Shown one piece after another: positions 1 through 8,090 of a stretch of DNA of 64,000 nt (the stretch's first letter is position 1; each line of letters opens with the position of its first letter). The position numbers and the translations under genes are program-made. Location of the stretch: positions 806,001-870,000 of the forward strand of contig NZ_SDSD01000001.1 in NCBI RefSeq assembly GCF_004798965.1, in the 5' to 3' direction. Source of the DNA: Onishia niordana (GTDB lineage Bacteria > Pseudomonadota > Gammaproteobacteria > Pseudomonadales > Halomonadaceae). The notes beneath the pieces were generated by a model. The model did not search any database. It saw only the letters and a program-made list of their open reading frames with translations, and was not told where the DNA came from.

Positions 1-1099
1 TCGATAGCCGACGATTGACCTCTTTCAGCTCAGGCACCTGGAGCTGGACCATGTCTTCTTCGAAGGCGATCTTGCGCTGAGCGCGGGCCACATCGCCGCG
101 GAACGGCTCAAGACGATCCTTGAAGCGGCCATTGGCTGCGAAGAATTCATCCAGCCACTCGCTGCGCGACTCATTGCCCGGGAACGACTTGATGAACGTC
201 TTGCGCGGCACTTTGCCTTTCTTGACGAAGATCTGCAGGATCGCTTTTTCCTGATGGCGAACCTGCTCGACGCTGATCCTTACCTGACCCACCAAACGCT
301 CGAAGTGCTTGGGCACCAGCTTGATCGGCGAGAACAACTCGGCGAGACGCGCCTGCTCGTCATTCGCCTTTTTGGAGCCACGGCCATGCGTTTCGATCGC
401 GGCTTGCACGATGGCGTTCTGCTCGCGAATCTGCTCGAAACGCGCCTTGGCTTCCTCAGGATCGGGGCCGCTGGTGGTCTCTTCCTCCTCGGCGTCCTCG
501 TCGTCCTCGACGCCTTCGCCATCGGACTCGCTCACCGGCTCCTCGACAACTTCGGCTTCGGCGACACCGGGAATGCCCTCATCGGGGTCGATGAAACCAG
601 AAAACAGGTCGGACAGGCGACCAGGCGCCTCTTCGTCCTGTGTGCCGTCATATACCTCGAGGATCGACTCGACCGCACCGGGCAGGTACGCAAGCGCCGA
701 CATCACTTCACGCGTACCTTCTTCGATACGCTTGGCGATCTTGATCTCGCCTTCACGGGTCAGCAGTTCGACGGTACCCATCTCGCGCATGTACATGCGC
801 ACCGGGTCAGTCGTGCGACCGACATCGCTCTCCACTGCCGCCAATGCCGCCACGGCCTCTTCGGCCGCGTGCTCATCGGTGGAGTGATCCGCCATCATCA
901 AGGTGTCTTCATCGGGTGCTTCTTCAACGACATTAATCCCCATGTCGTTGATCATGCCGATGATATCTTCCACTTGATCCGGGTCGGCGATATCCTCAGG
1001 AAGGTGGTCGTTGACCTCGGCATAGGTCAGGTAACCCTGTTCCTTGCCGCGCGCGATCAACTCCTTCAGACGCGACTGCTGCTGCGCATTTCCAGCCAT
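1..1099 (-). CDS. rpoD: RNA polymerase primary sigma factor RpoD (sigma-70), N-terminal part
   Basis: This is the housekeeping sigma factor, which directs RNA polymerase to -10/-35 promoters. About 366 codons are present; the C-terminal half (regions 2.x-4, which read the promoter) lies outside the window. The translation opens MAGNAQQQSRLKELIARGKE (region 1.1). Region 1.2 with TDPVRMYMREMG is at about residues 97-108, and a very acidic non-conserved segment follows near residues 195-220. The start ATG at 1097-1099 matches the family. It is the last gene of the conserved rpsU-dnaG-rpoD cluster, and a heat-shock-type promoter candidate lies just upstream. Identification is secure; only the truncation by the window edge is unusual. 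Confidence 0.96.
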   Translation of the reverse strand, partial: MAGNAQQQSRLKELIARGKEQGYLTYAEVNDHLPEDIADPDQVEDIIGMINDMGINVVEEAPDEDTLMMADHSTDEHAAEEAVAALAAVESDVGRTTDPVRMYMREMGTVELLTREGEIKIAKRIEEGTREVMSALAYLPGAVESILEVYDGTQDEEAPGRLSDLFSGFIDPDEGIPGVAEAEVVEEPVSESDGEGVEDDEDAEEEETTSGPDPEEAKARFEQIREQNAIVQAAIETHGRGSKKANDEQARLAELFSPIKLVPKHFERLVGQVRISVEQVRHQEKAILQIFVKKGKVPRKTFIKSFPGNESRSEWLDEFFAANGRFKDRLEPFRGDVARAQRKIAFEEDMVQLQVPELKEVNRRLS

Positions 1100-1277
1100 A
1101 GAAACCCTATCTCGACGAAGAAGAATGAAGCACCCGAACGATCAGGCATGAAAAACCATAAAGCCGATCAGTATAGCGGTAAGATGGGCTATCCCGCCAG
1201 TATTGCGTTTGCGGTGCCGTTCAGGTGTGTTAGGTTGTTTGGTTGTGCTCGGGGTAGGAGCATCGCGATACATCCTT

Positions 1278-1305
1278 AGATGGTGCTGATGCGCCACATT
1301 TCAAC
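1278..1305 (-). promoter_or_regulatory. Candidate sigma-32 (heat shock) promoter for rpoD
   Basis: Reading the minus strand, GTTGAAA (1299-1305) is followed after 13 bases by CACCATCT (1278-1285). The remembered sigma-32 consensus is CTTGAAA, 11-16 bases, CCCCATNT, so 6 of 7 and all but one of the fixed -10 positions agree. It lies in the 233-bp dnaG-rpoD gap. In E. coli rpoD also has an internal heat-shock promoter. A sigma-70-like TATACT is also present at 1170-1175, but without a good -35. Inferred from sequence only. Confidence 0.5.
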
Positions 1306-1332
1306 CCCGCCACGAAATCGTATCGACGCCCG

Positions 1333-3177
1333 TCAGCGACCAAGCGACACAAGCAGCTCCATCAAACGCTGCCGCTCTTCCCGCGTCAGCCTCTGCCCGC
1401 CTTTTTCCTTGTCCAACAAGGCCGCGTACTCGCTTTGCGGCGTCTGGCGAGACTGAGCACGCCGAAAGTGCTCCACCAGGCCATCCAGTTCAGTGGCGCG
1501 CGCCGCCGGTGGCATCAGCAGCTCACGTCGCGCCAGACCGGCCAGGCGCTCCCCCTCTGGCGTGCCATGAAAGTGCGCCAACAGTACCTGAATGCTGCGA
1601 TAACGCCCCGCTCGCAAGAGCTTGACCAGATCCTTGAACAGCGCACCATCGGCATCTTGCTCGGGGCACCAATCGAGGTCATCAGGCAGACGGTCCACCA
1701 GGGTTGGCTCATGAACCAACAACTGAAGCGCGCGAGCAATCAAGCTCATGGCGCCGCTTCGCGTTGCGGCCTGTGGCGCGCTGCCTTGAGCGCCTTGCTC
1801 ATCGGGTGCCCGCCAGGCCTCCTGGGACATTCCACTGTCGACGTCCTGGCCAAGCGGCTCGGCTGGCGCCTTGGCGGTCAACAACGCCGTAAAACGCGCC
1901 TGATCGACCCCCGTCCGCGAAGCGAGCTCGCTTAGCATCAGCGACTTCAACACCCCTTCCGGCAACTGCTCGATGGCCTTGAGCACCTGGCTGGCATAGC
2001 GCTCGCGATCCTCGACACTCGAGAGATCGCGCCCGCGCCCAGCCTGCTCAAAGAGAAACTCTGATAACGGGCTTGCGCAGGTCACACGGTTCTGGAAAGC
2101 CTCAGGACCTTCCCGGCGCACCAGACTGTCCGGGTCCTCGCCCTCGGGCAGGAACAGGAATCGCGCCTGACGACCATCGATCATCAGCGGCAGGACATTG
2201 GCCAGTGCGCGACTGGCCGCCTGGCGTCCGGCCTGATCACCATCGAAGCAGAACACCACCTCGCCAACCAGGCGAAATAGCCGGGTCAGATGCTCCTCGC
2301 TGGTCGAGGTACCAAGGGTGGCCACCGCATTGCGGATGCCAAATTGCGCAAGCGCCACCACGTCCATGTAGCCCTCGACGATCACCACCCGCTCGAGGTG
2401 ACGATTCGCCTGACGCGCCTCATAAAGGCCGTAGAGCTCACGCCCCTTGTGAAAGACCGGGCTTTCCGGCGAATTCAGGTACTTGGGCTTGGCATCACCC
2501 AACACTCGACCACCGAAGGCGATGGTGCGCCCCTTGAAGTCACGGATCGGAAAGACGACCCGATCGCGAAACCGGTCATAGGTGCGACCGCTATCTTCGC
2601 GATGTACCAAGAGGCCATACTCGATCTGCACCGCCTCCGACACGCCCTGACTGGAAAGATGGCGCTTGAGCGCCTCCCAGTCATCAGGGGCATAGCCGAT
2701 AGCGAACTCGTCCTGCACCTCGGGTGACAGGTCGCGACGCTCCAGATAGCGCCTGGCCTCTTGCGCCTCAGGCATCTTCAATCGCTCGCGGAAAAAACGT
2801 GCCGCCAGCTCCAGAAGATTGACGCCTTCCTTGCGTTTTTGCTCCCGGGCCTTGGCATGAGGATCGTCGGCGCCCTCTCGAGGCACCTCGATTCCCTGCC
2901 GAGCCGCCAATTGCTCTACGGCCTCGGGAAAACGCAGATTGTCGTGCTCCATCAGGAAGCGCAGCGCATTGCCGTGCGCCCCGCAGCCGAAGCAGTGATA
3001 GAACTGCTTGTCCTGACTCACGGTGAACGAGGGTGATTTTTCCTGATGGAAGGGACATAGCCCTGCATGATTACGACCGTTTTTCTTGAGCGTCACCCGT
3101 TCGCCGACGACCTCGACCACATCCACACGGGCGAGCAGGTCATCGATAAAGCGTTGTGGGATCTGGCCCATGGCCAT
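1333..3177 (-). CDS. dnaG: DNA primase DnaG
   Basis: DnaG makes RNA primers at the replication fork together with the DnaB helicase. The 614-residue product has an N-terminal CHC2 zinc ribbon (C41, H44, C62, C65 in CPFHQEKSPSF and HCFGCGAHG). The Toprim catalytic core carries VEGYMD (267-272) and DGD (312-314). The C-terminal third would be the DnaB-binding domain. A longer in-frame reading upstream exists, but the ATG at 3177 is chosen because AGGA lies 9 bases before it and the product then begins MAMGQIPQRF, as in the family. It sits between rpsU and rpoD; two hairpins separate it from rpsU, so expression is probably lower than that of rpsU. Confidence 0.97.
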   Translation of the reverse strand: MAMGQIPQRFIDDLLARVDVVEVVGERVTLKKNGRNHAGLCPFHQEKSPSFTVSQDKQFYHCFGCGAHGNALRFLMEHDNLRFPEAVEQLAARQGIEVPREGADDPHAKAREQKRKEGVNLLELAARFFRERLKMPEAQEARRYLERRDLSPEVQDEFAIGYAPDDWEALKRHLSSQGVSEAVQIEYGLLVHREDSGRTYDRFRDRVVFPIRDFKGRTIAFGGRVLGDAKPKYLNSPESPVFHKGRELYGLYEARQANRHLERVVIVEGYMDVVALAQFGIRNAVATLGTSTSEEHLTRLFRLVGEVVFCFDGDQAGRQAASRALANVLPLMIDGRQARFLFLPEGEDPDSLVRREGPEAFQNRVTCASPLSEFLFEQAGRGRDLSSVEDRERYASQVLKAIEQLPEGVLKSLMLSELASRTGVDQARFTALLTAKAPAEPLGQDVDSGMSQEAWRAPDEQGAQGSAPQAATRSGAMSLIARALQLLVHEPTLVDRLPDDLDWCPEQDADGALFKDLVKLLRAGRYRSIQVLLAHFHGTPEGERLAGLARRELLMPPAARATELDGLVEHFRRAQSRQTPQSEYAALLDKEKGGQRLTREERQRLMELLVSLGR

Positions 3178-3205
3178 CACGAGGCATCCTGAAAAACGGC
3201 GAACT

Positions 3206-3237
3206 GTGGCCGCAGCGGAACACTCCGCCGCGGCCAC
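3206..3237. repeat. 14-bp inverted repeat in the rpsU-dnaG gap
   Basis: GTGGCCGC-A-GCGGA is separated by ACAC from TCCGC-C-GCGGCCAC: two arms of 14 bases with one mismatch and a 4-base loop. On the minus strand it comes directly after the rpsU terminator and about 30 bases before dnaG. It has no T-run on that strand, so it is more likely an RNA-processing or stability hairpin than a terminator. Confidence 0.6.
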
Positions 3238-3238
3238 T

Positions 3239-3268
3239 AAAAAACAAACGGCCACCGTATGGCGGCCG
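3239..3268 (-). terminator. Rho-independent terminator/attenuator after rpsU
   Basis: On the minus strand an 8-bp stem CGGCCGCC/GGTGGCCG with an ATAC loop (3249-3268, one G-T pair) is followed by TTTGTTTTTTAG. It lies 43 bases after the rpsU stop and upstream of dnaG. The E. coli operon likewise has a terminator between rpsU and dnaG, which limits primase expression. Confidence 0.85.
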
Positions 3269-3310
3269 CTTGGCATCCCTCTAGGACGGCATGGCCGCCC
3301 TTAGTACGGA

Positions 3311-3526
3311 TTAATACAGCCGCTCGAAACGCTTCTTCTCACGCTGGAGCTTCTTGGCGTGACGCTTGACAGCGGCAGCAGCCTTGCGCTTGCGCTCGGC
3401 GGTCGGCTTCTCGTAGTGCTCGCGACGACGCACTTCGGACAGAACACCGGCTTTTTCGCAGGAACGCTTGAAGCGACGCAGCGCGACGTCGAACGGCTCG
3501 TTATCACGTACTTTGACAGAAGGCAT
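3311..3526 (-). CDS. rpsU: 30S ribosomal protein bS21
   Basis: This is a small-subunit protein needed for translation initiation. The 71-residue product, [20 protein letters not shown], is full length and ends in a basic tail ([16 protein letters not shown]). The start at 3526 has AGGTGAG 5 bases upstream and is the family start; an upstream in-frame reading is not needed. It is the first gene of rpsU-dnaG-rpoD and is divergent from tsaD, the same arrangement as in many gammaproteobacteria. Confidence 0.98.
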   Translation of the reverse strand: MPSVKVRDNEPFDVALRRFKRSCEKAGVLSEVRRREHYEKPTAERKRKAAAAVKRHAKKLQREKKRFERLY

Positions 3527-3698
3527 TAAGCACTCACCTACCTTGGAATCATGAGTTCGGTTTGAACGCACGCCTCGAGTATTTCGCATCGCTTGAAACA
3601 TAACGTCCAGGCCGCTTTGAAGCGACGTCGGCAATCATCAGGAAAAAGCGGACAGCGAGTGGAACCCGGGCGCACGACCCAGTCATACAGCGGACAAT

Positions 3699-3727
3699 AT
3701 TCTAGTCGTGGCCTGCCAACTTTGCAA
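3699..3727 (-). promoter_or_regulatory. Probable sigma-70 promoter of rpsU-dnaG-rpoD
   Basis: On the minus strand TTGCAA (3722-3727), a 17-base spacer, and TAGAAT (3699-3704). The -10 matches 5 of 6 and the -35 matches 4 of 6. The start site would be about 165 bases before rpsU. The same TTGCAA-17-TANAAT pattern recurs before rpsF. Confidence 0.6.
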
Positions 3728-3768
3728 ACCTTGGCATCAAGCCGGTGCCCGACGACACCCAAAACACG

Positions 3769-3774
3769 TATAAT
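3769..3774 (+). promoter_or_regulatory. Possible -10 element of tsaD
   Basis: A perfect TATAAT lies 46 bases before the tsaD start. No convincing -35 sits 16-18 bases upstream, so this is only a suggestion. Confidence 0.35.
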
Positions 3775-3819
3775 AATCGGTTTACTGTTAGCCAGTTATC
3801 ATAAGCTTGGGGCTTTATC

Positions 3820-4851
3820 ATGCGCGTACTAGGGATCGAGACGTCCTGTGACGAGACCGGCGTTGCCCTCTTCGACACCGAGCGGGGACTAATTGCCGAT
3901 GCCCTTTACAGCCAGATCGCCATGCATGCCGATTATGGTGGCGTGGTGCCGGAGCTCGCCTCCCGCGACCACACGCGCAAGCTGCTGCCGCTCATTGAGG
4001 AAGTGCTCGACAGTGGTGGTTTGACGCGACGCGATCTCGACGGCATCGCCTATACCGCAGGCCCGGGCCTGGTCGGCGCCCTGATGGTGGGCGCCTCCAC
4101 CGCCCATGGCCTGTCACGCGCGCTGAACATCCCGGTGCTGGGTGTCCACCACATGGAGGGGCACCTGCTGGCCCCGATGCTCGAGGACGAACCGCCCGCC
4201 TTTCCCTTCGTGGCCCTGCTGGTATCGGGCGGCCACACGCAGCTGGTCGAGGTTCGTGGGCTTGGCGACTATCAGTTGCTCGGGGAATCGGTGGACGATG
4301 CCGCTGGCGAGGCCTTCGACAAGGCCGCCAAGATGCTGGGCCTTGAGTACCCGGGCGGCCCCAATGTGGCACGCCTGGCCGAACAGGGCGATCCGACACG
4401 CTTTCGCTTCCCGCGTCCGATGACCGGTCGGCCGGGTCTCGATTTCAGCTTCTCGGGGCTGAAAACCCATACCCTGACCGCCATCCGCCACCTCAAGGAG
4501 GCCGGCCAACTCGATGACCAGGCACGCGCCGACGTCGCCCGCGCCTTCGAGGAAGCCGTGGTCGATACCTTGGTGATCAAGTGCCGGCGAGCGCTGGATG
4601 TCACCGGCCTTAAGCGCCTGGTCGTCGCAGGCGGCGTCAGTGCCAACGCAAGACTACGTGAACGCCTGGCGGTGGAAACCGACAAGCGTGGCGCCAAGGC
4701 GTTCTATCCTCGTGGGCGCTTCTGCACCGACAACGGTGCCATGATCGCCTATGTCGGCGCGCAACGCCTGCTGGCCGGTGAGCGCAACGACAGCGCCATG
4801 CGCGCCGTACCACGCTGGCCGCTGGATCAGTTAACGCCTGCGGGGCACTGA
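3820..4851 (+). CDS. tsaD: tRNA N6-threonylcarbamoyladenosine transferase subunit TsaD
   Basis: TsaD transfers threonylcarbamoyl to A37 of ANN-decoding tRNAs, working with TsaB, TsaC and TsaE (t6A pathway, cytoplasm). The 343-residue protein has the Kae1/YgjD ASKHA fold. It begins [19 protein letters not shown], carries the metal-binding HMEGH with H111 and H115, and has the nucleotide-binding [13 protein letters not shown] near the C-terminus. Length and start match E. coli TsaD. It is divergent from rpsU, as in E. coli. It stands alone here; plsY converges on it 11 bases downstream. Confidence 0.97.
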   Translation: MRVLGIETSCDETGVALFDTERGLIADALYSQIAMHADYGGVVPELASRDHTRKLLPLIEEVLDSGGLTRRDLDGIAYTAGPGLVGALMVGASTAHGLSRALNIPVLGVHHMEGHLLAPMLEDEPPAFPFVALLVSGGHTQLVEVRGLGDYQLLGESVDDAAGEAFDKAAKMLGLEYPGGPNVARLAEQGDPTRFRFPRPMTGRPGLDFSFSGLKTHTLTAIRHLKEAGQLDDQARADVARAFEEAVVDTLVIKCRRALDVTGLKRLVVAGGVSANARLRERLAVETDKRGAKAFYPRGRFCTDNGAMIAYVGAQRLLAGERNDSAMRAVPRWPLDQLTPAGH

Positions 4852-4862
4852 TTGCTTCCTCA

Positions 4863-5498
4863 CTACCTATCGCGCCCTAACTCCTCGTCACGGGCGCTAT
4901 CCGTCGATAGCGCCTGCTCGCCGCCGCGGCCCAGGCGACGGATATTCCATACGTGACGCACCACCACCAGTATCGCGAAGATGATGATCACGCCTGCATA
5001 GTCGGGCGAAAGCCACAGACTTGCCAGTGGTGCGAGCGTCGCGCTGGCAAGCGACGCCACCGACGCCGTACGTACCCGCCAGGCGAGCAGGACCCAGCAA
5101 GCGGCACTGACCAATGCCACACCGGGGGCCAGTACCAGCAATAGCCCGAAGGCACTGGCCACCGCCTTGCCGCCGCGAAAGTGGTGCCAAGGCGGGTAGC
5201 TGTGGCCCAGCAGCACCGCAAGCCCCACCAGCCCCTGGGCCCATGGCGGCAACCCCTGCGCCTGAGCGACCAGCAGTACCGGCATGCCCTTGGCAGCATC
5301 CAGTGCAAGGGTTACCAGTGCCAGCCGCGTGCCATAGAGGCGCAGCACATTGGAAAACCCCGGATTGCAGGACCCCGCCAGCCGAGGATCGCGCACCCCG
5401 GCACACCGACATACGAGCAGAGCGCCCAGAGCGCTACCACTGAGATAACCCAGCACCAGCAGCGACCCCATGACGAGAGCCAGATAACTTGGCGGCAT
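4863..5498 (-). CDS. plsY: Glycerol-3-phosphate acyltransferase PlsY
   Basis: PlsY acylates glycerol-3-phosphate from acyl-phosphate, the first step of phospholipid synthesis, in the inner membrane. The 211-residue product is hydrophobic with several membrane segments, about the usual length. The three family loops can be recognised but deviate. GSCNPGFSNVLR stands where GSGNPGATN is usual, and GHSYPPWHHFRGGKAVAS where the second loop usually ends FKGGKGVAT. The start at 5498 is chosen because GGGAGGA lies 6 bases upstream; in-frame codons further up have no ribosome site. It is divergent from folB, as in E. coli. Function is likely, with the unusual loops noted. Confidence 0.88.
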   Translation of the reverse strand: MPPSYLALVMGSLLVLGYLSGSALGALLVCRCAGVRDPRLAGSCNPGFSNVLRLYGTRLALVTLALDAAKGMPVLLVAQAQGLPPWAQGLVGLAVLLGHSYPPWHHFRGGKAVASAFGLLLVLAPGVALVSAACWVLLAWRVRTASVASLASATLAPLASLWLSPDYAGVIIIFAILVVVRHVWNIRRLGRGGEQALSTDSARDEELGRDR

Positions 5499-5603
5499 TA
5501 GGATCCTCCCGAGCATCGCAGCGGCCAGCCATGATTCTGCCCGCTGACTCACGTACAATCGAGCCCGGCAATTCTTAAAGACCGACTGGTGGGGGATGCA
5601 TTG

Positions 5604-5960
5604 ATGGATTGCGTGTTGATCGAGGCGCTTGAGGTAGACACCGTGATCGGCGTCTACGACTGGGAGCGTGACATACGCCAGCGTCTGGTCCTCGACCTGG
5701 AACTGGCCACCGATATCCGCCCCGCCGCGACCGATGACGATATCGACAAGACCCTGGACTACGCGGCCATCAGCGAGCGCATTGCCGCTTACGCAGACGA
5801 GCATGACTTCGCGCTGGTGGAAACCTTTGCCGAACGCCTGGCCGCCACCCTACGCGAGGAATTCGGTATCGCCTGGCTTGCCCTCACGGTACGCAAGCCC
5901 GGCGCCGTGGCCAGCGCCCGGGCCGTTGGTGTACGCATCACGCGAGGCGAACGCCCATGA
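5604..5960 (+). CDS. folB: Dihydroneopterin aldolase FolB
   Basis: FolB cleaves 7,8-dihydroneopterin to 6-hydroxymethyl-dihydropterin in folate synthesis. The 118-residue product begins MDCVLIEALEV and carries the family signature IGVYDWERDIRQRLVLDLEL and, at the C-terminus, VRKPGAVASARAVGV. The ATG at 5604 follows GGGGGA by 7 bases; a GTG 15 bases upstream is less likely. The stop overlaps the folK start by 4 bases, so the two successive folate enzymes are translationally coupled. Confidence 0.95.
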   Translation: MDCVLIEALEVDTVIGVYDWERDIRQRLVLDLELATDIRPAATDDDIDKTLDYAAISERIAAYADEHDFALVETFAERLAATLREEFGIAWLALTVRKPGAVASARAVGVRITRGERP

Positions 5961-6475
5961 ACCAGGTGACCGTCAGCATCGGCAGCAACATCGAACGCGA
6001 CAAGCATGTTCGCCTCTGCCTCGACGCGCTTCATGCCGCTTTCGGTGAGCTTGCCGTGTCCAGGGTCTTCGAGAGTGAACCGGTAGGCTTCGAGGACGGG
6101 CGCAACTTCTACAACCTGGTGGCGGCCTTTTACAGCGACGCCTCAGTCGGCGAATTACAGGCCTGGTGCAAACGCCTCGAATTTGCCAACGGCCGAGTGA
6201 AAGACAGTGCCAAATTCAGTCCTCGCACCCTCGATATCGACCTCTTGACGGTGGGCGCGCTCACCGGCGAGCACGACGGCATCGAACTGCCACGTGACGA
6301 AATCACCCAACATGCCTTCGTCCTGAAGCCGCTGGCGGAACTCTTGCCCGCGGCGACGCACCCGGTCAGTGGCGAGCGCTATGACTGCCTATGGCAACGC
6401 TTCGATGCCGGCGACCAGCGCCTGTGGCCAGTGGATTTCTCCTGGCAGCAACAGTGGATCTCTCGCGCCGATTAA
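5957..6475 (+). CDS. folK: 2-amino-4-hydroxy-6-hydroxymethyldihydropteridine pyrophosphokinase FolK
   Basis: FolK transfers pyrophosphate from ATP to 6-hydroxymethyl-dihydropterin, the step after FolB. The 172-residue protein opens MNQVTVSIGSNIERDKH and has the metal-binding FSPRTLDIDLL with D93 and D95. Length is normal. It overlaps folB by ATGA and ends at a strong hairpin shared with the convergent cca operon. Confidence 0.95.
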   Translation: MNQVTVSIGSNIERDKHVRLCLDALHAAFGELAVSRVFESEPVGFEDGRNFYNLVAAFYSDASVGELQAWCKRLEFANGRVKDSAKFSPRTLDIDLLTVGALTGEHDGIELPRDEITQHAFVLKPLAELLPAATHPVSGERYDCLWQRFDAGDQRLWPVDFSWQQQWISRAD

Positions 6476-6484
6476 GCCACACCT

Positions 6485-6510
6485 GAAAACTGCCTAGCGC
6501 AGTTTTCTTG
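6485..6510. terminator. Bidirectional terminator between folK and cca
   Basis: GAAAACTGC (6485-6493) and GCAGTTTTC (6499-6507) form a perfect 9-bp stem with a CTAGC loop. The A/T ends of the stem give U-runs in either direction. Outer bases GCCACA and TGTGGC extend the pairing. It lies in the 51-bp gap between two converging genes. Confidence 0.8.
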
Positions 6511-6526
6511 TCGTTGTGGCCTATGC

Positions 6527-7693
6527 TCACCCAGCGTCCGACAGCACCTCGGCGATCGCGGCCTGGCGGCGCCGGTCGAGCTCTTCGCCCAATGCCTTCC
6601 CCTTGAAGCCTTCCTCAAGCAGTCCTCGAGGCTCAATCGTGCGCGCGGCGAGGTAGGCATCATCCAGTGCCCGGGCAAGATCAGGCGCCTCAAGCGCCAA
6701 TAATGCCAGTTGCGGCGCCAGACGCTCTTCGCGCCGCCAGGCGTCGATAGCGCTGAACCAGGCGAGCGCCTGCTCGGCCGTGAGCGGCGCTGCCTGATGA
6801 TCACTACGCAGAGCCCGGGTACGAGCGGCTTGCCGTGCCAGGTCGGCAAAAGCCTTGGGCAGTTTCAGGCGTTCGGCGAGCGCATCTCGACTGTCATCGT
6901 CGAGGTGCTCGACCAGCCGTGCCCAGCGAAAGCGTCGCCGCGCACCGCCGTCATCATCGTCAGCGATGTCGCCCTGTGTCGCCGGCAAGTGGTGCAACCG
7001 CGCCAGTGCCGAGGCAAAGGCGTCGCGGTCGGCGATCAGCTCCGGCATCAGCACAGCAAGCGCCCCGCACGCATCGAGGGCGCTGAAATACGCCTCGGGA
7101 CAGGGCTCGCCGAGCGCCTTCTCGGTCTCGGTCCAGACCCGCTCGGCGACCAGATGCGAAAGCTCGCCACTATCGGCAAGCCATTGCATCAGGGAAAGCG
7201 TCTCCTCGGCGATGGTGAAACCGAGTCCTCGGTAGCGAGCCAGGAAACGTGCGGTGCGCAATACCCGCAACGGATCCTCGACGAAGGCTGGCGAGACATG
7301 CCGAAGCCGCTTGGCGTCGAGGTCATGAAGGCCATGATACGGATCTGTCAGGGTGCCATCGGTGTCTTCTGCCATGGCATTGATGGTCAGATCGCGGCGC
7401 ACCAGGTCATCTTCGAGGCTAACCTCGGGGCTCGCATGCACCTCGAAGCCCGTATAGCCATGACCGCGCTTGCGCTCGGTACGCGCCAGGGCGTATTCCT
7501 CATGGGTCACAGGATGCAGAAAGACCGGGAAATCGCGCCCTACCGGGGTGAAGCCGCGTCGCATCATCTCATCGACACTGGCTCCGACTACCACCCAGTC
7601 GCGATCGACGACTGGCCAACCCAGGCGCGCATCACGGACGGCACCGCCCACACAATAGACCTCGAGCCCCTCAAGGAAACGGTCACCGCTCAT
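6527..7693 (-). CDS. cca: tRNA nucleotidyltransferase (CCA-adding enzyme), without HD domain
   Basis: This enzyme adds or repairs the 3' CCA of tRNAs using CTP and ATP. The 388-residue product has the class II nucleotidyltransferase head with [10 protein letters not shown] (12-21) and the metal-binding VDRDW (D30, D32), then NAMAED and [15 protein letters not shown]. coli Cca has a C-terminal HD phosphohydrolase domain. I do not see a clear HD signature here and the C-terminal third is degenerate, so it is probably a synthetase without the phosphatase activity. It overlaps glpE by ATGA and is the last gene of the lptD operon. Confidence 0.92.
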   Translation of the reverse strand: MSGDRFLEGLEVYCVGGAVRDARLGWPVVDRDWVVVGASVDEMMRRGFTPVGRDFPVFLHPVTHEEYALARTERKRGHGYTGFEVHASPEVSLEDDLVRRDLTINAMAEDTDGTLTDPYHGLHDLDAKRLRHVSPAFVEDPLRVLRTARFLARYRGLGFTIAEETLSLMQWLADSGELSHLVAERVWTETEKALGEPCPEAYFSALDACGALAVLMPELIADRDAFASALARLHHLPATQGDIADDDDGGARRRFRWARLVEHLDDDSRDALAERLKLPKAFADLARQAARTRALRSDHQAAPLTAEQALAWFSAIDAWRREERLAPQLALLALEAPDLARALDDAYLAARTIEPRGLLEEGFKGKALGEELDRRRQAAIAEVLSDAG

Positions 7694-8028
7694 GCCGGTG
7701 CCGAGGCAACGCGCGTGGGGTGCTTGGCCGCCCAGTCGGTGAAGCCGCCATCCAGGCTATAGACCCGTGTATACCCCTGCCCGCCGAGCCAGGCAGCGGC
7801 CTGCTGACTGGAATGGCCGTGGTAACAGACGACCACCAGCGGCGAATCCTTGGGTGTCTCGTCGAGCAGCGCACCGACGCTTGCGTTGTCCAGGTGGCGA
7901 CTCGCCGGGATATGCCCGCGGGCGAAGCTCACCGGGTCTCGAATATCGACCAGCGTCAGCGGCTCGCCTTCGTCCAGCCAGGCTTTAAGAGTGGGGATGT
8001 CCAGATGCTCGAAGGGCGTCGTGCTCAT
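7690..8028 (-). CDS. glpE: Thiosulfate sulfurtransferase GlpE (rhodanese)
   Basis: This is a single-domain rhodanese that moves sulfane sulfur from thiosulfate to acceptors such as cyanide or thioredoxin. The 112-residue protein has the active-site loop CYHGHSS with catalytic C68; E. coli GlpE has CYHGNSS. The start at 8028 gives the normal length and begins [18 protein letters not shown]. It lies between apaH and cca, the position it has in Pseudomonas. Confidence 0.92.
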   Translation of the reverse strand: MSTTPFEHLDIPTLKAWLDEGEPLTLVDIRDPVSFARGHIPASRHLDNASVGALLDETPKDSPLVVVCYHGHSSQQAAAWLGGQGYTRVYSLDGGFTDWAAKHPTRVASAPA

Positions 8029-8090
8029 GGTAGCTCCACGAAAAATAAGAGGGTGTAACGGCAAGCGGGGAATCAGTGGGGGGGAGCCGA

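Noticed and set aside
254..1279. Long plus-strand reading frame opposite rpoD
   Set aside because: It is antisense to the clear RpoD coding frame, has no recognisable domain and arises from GC-rich codon bias.
1704..2537. Several overlapping plus-strand frames inside dnaG
   Set aside because: All fall within the DnaG catalytic and C-terminal coding region and show no family match.
5531..5559. Promoter ATGATT-17-TACAAT before folB
   Set aside because: The -10 is fair but the -35 matches only 3 of 6, not enough to list as a feature.
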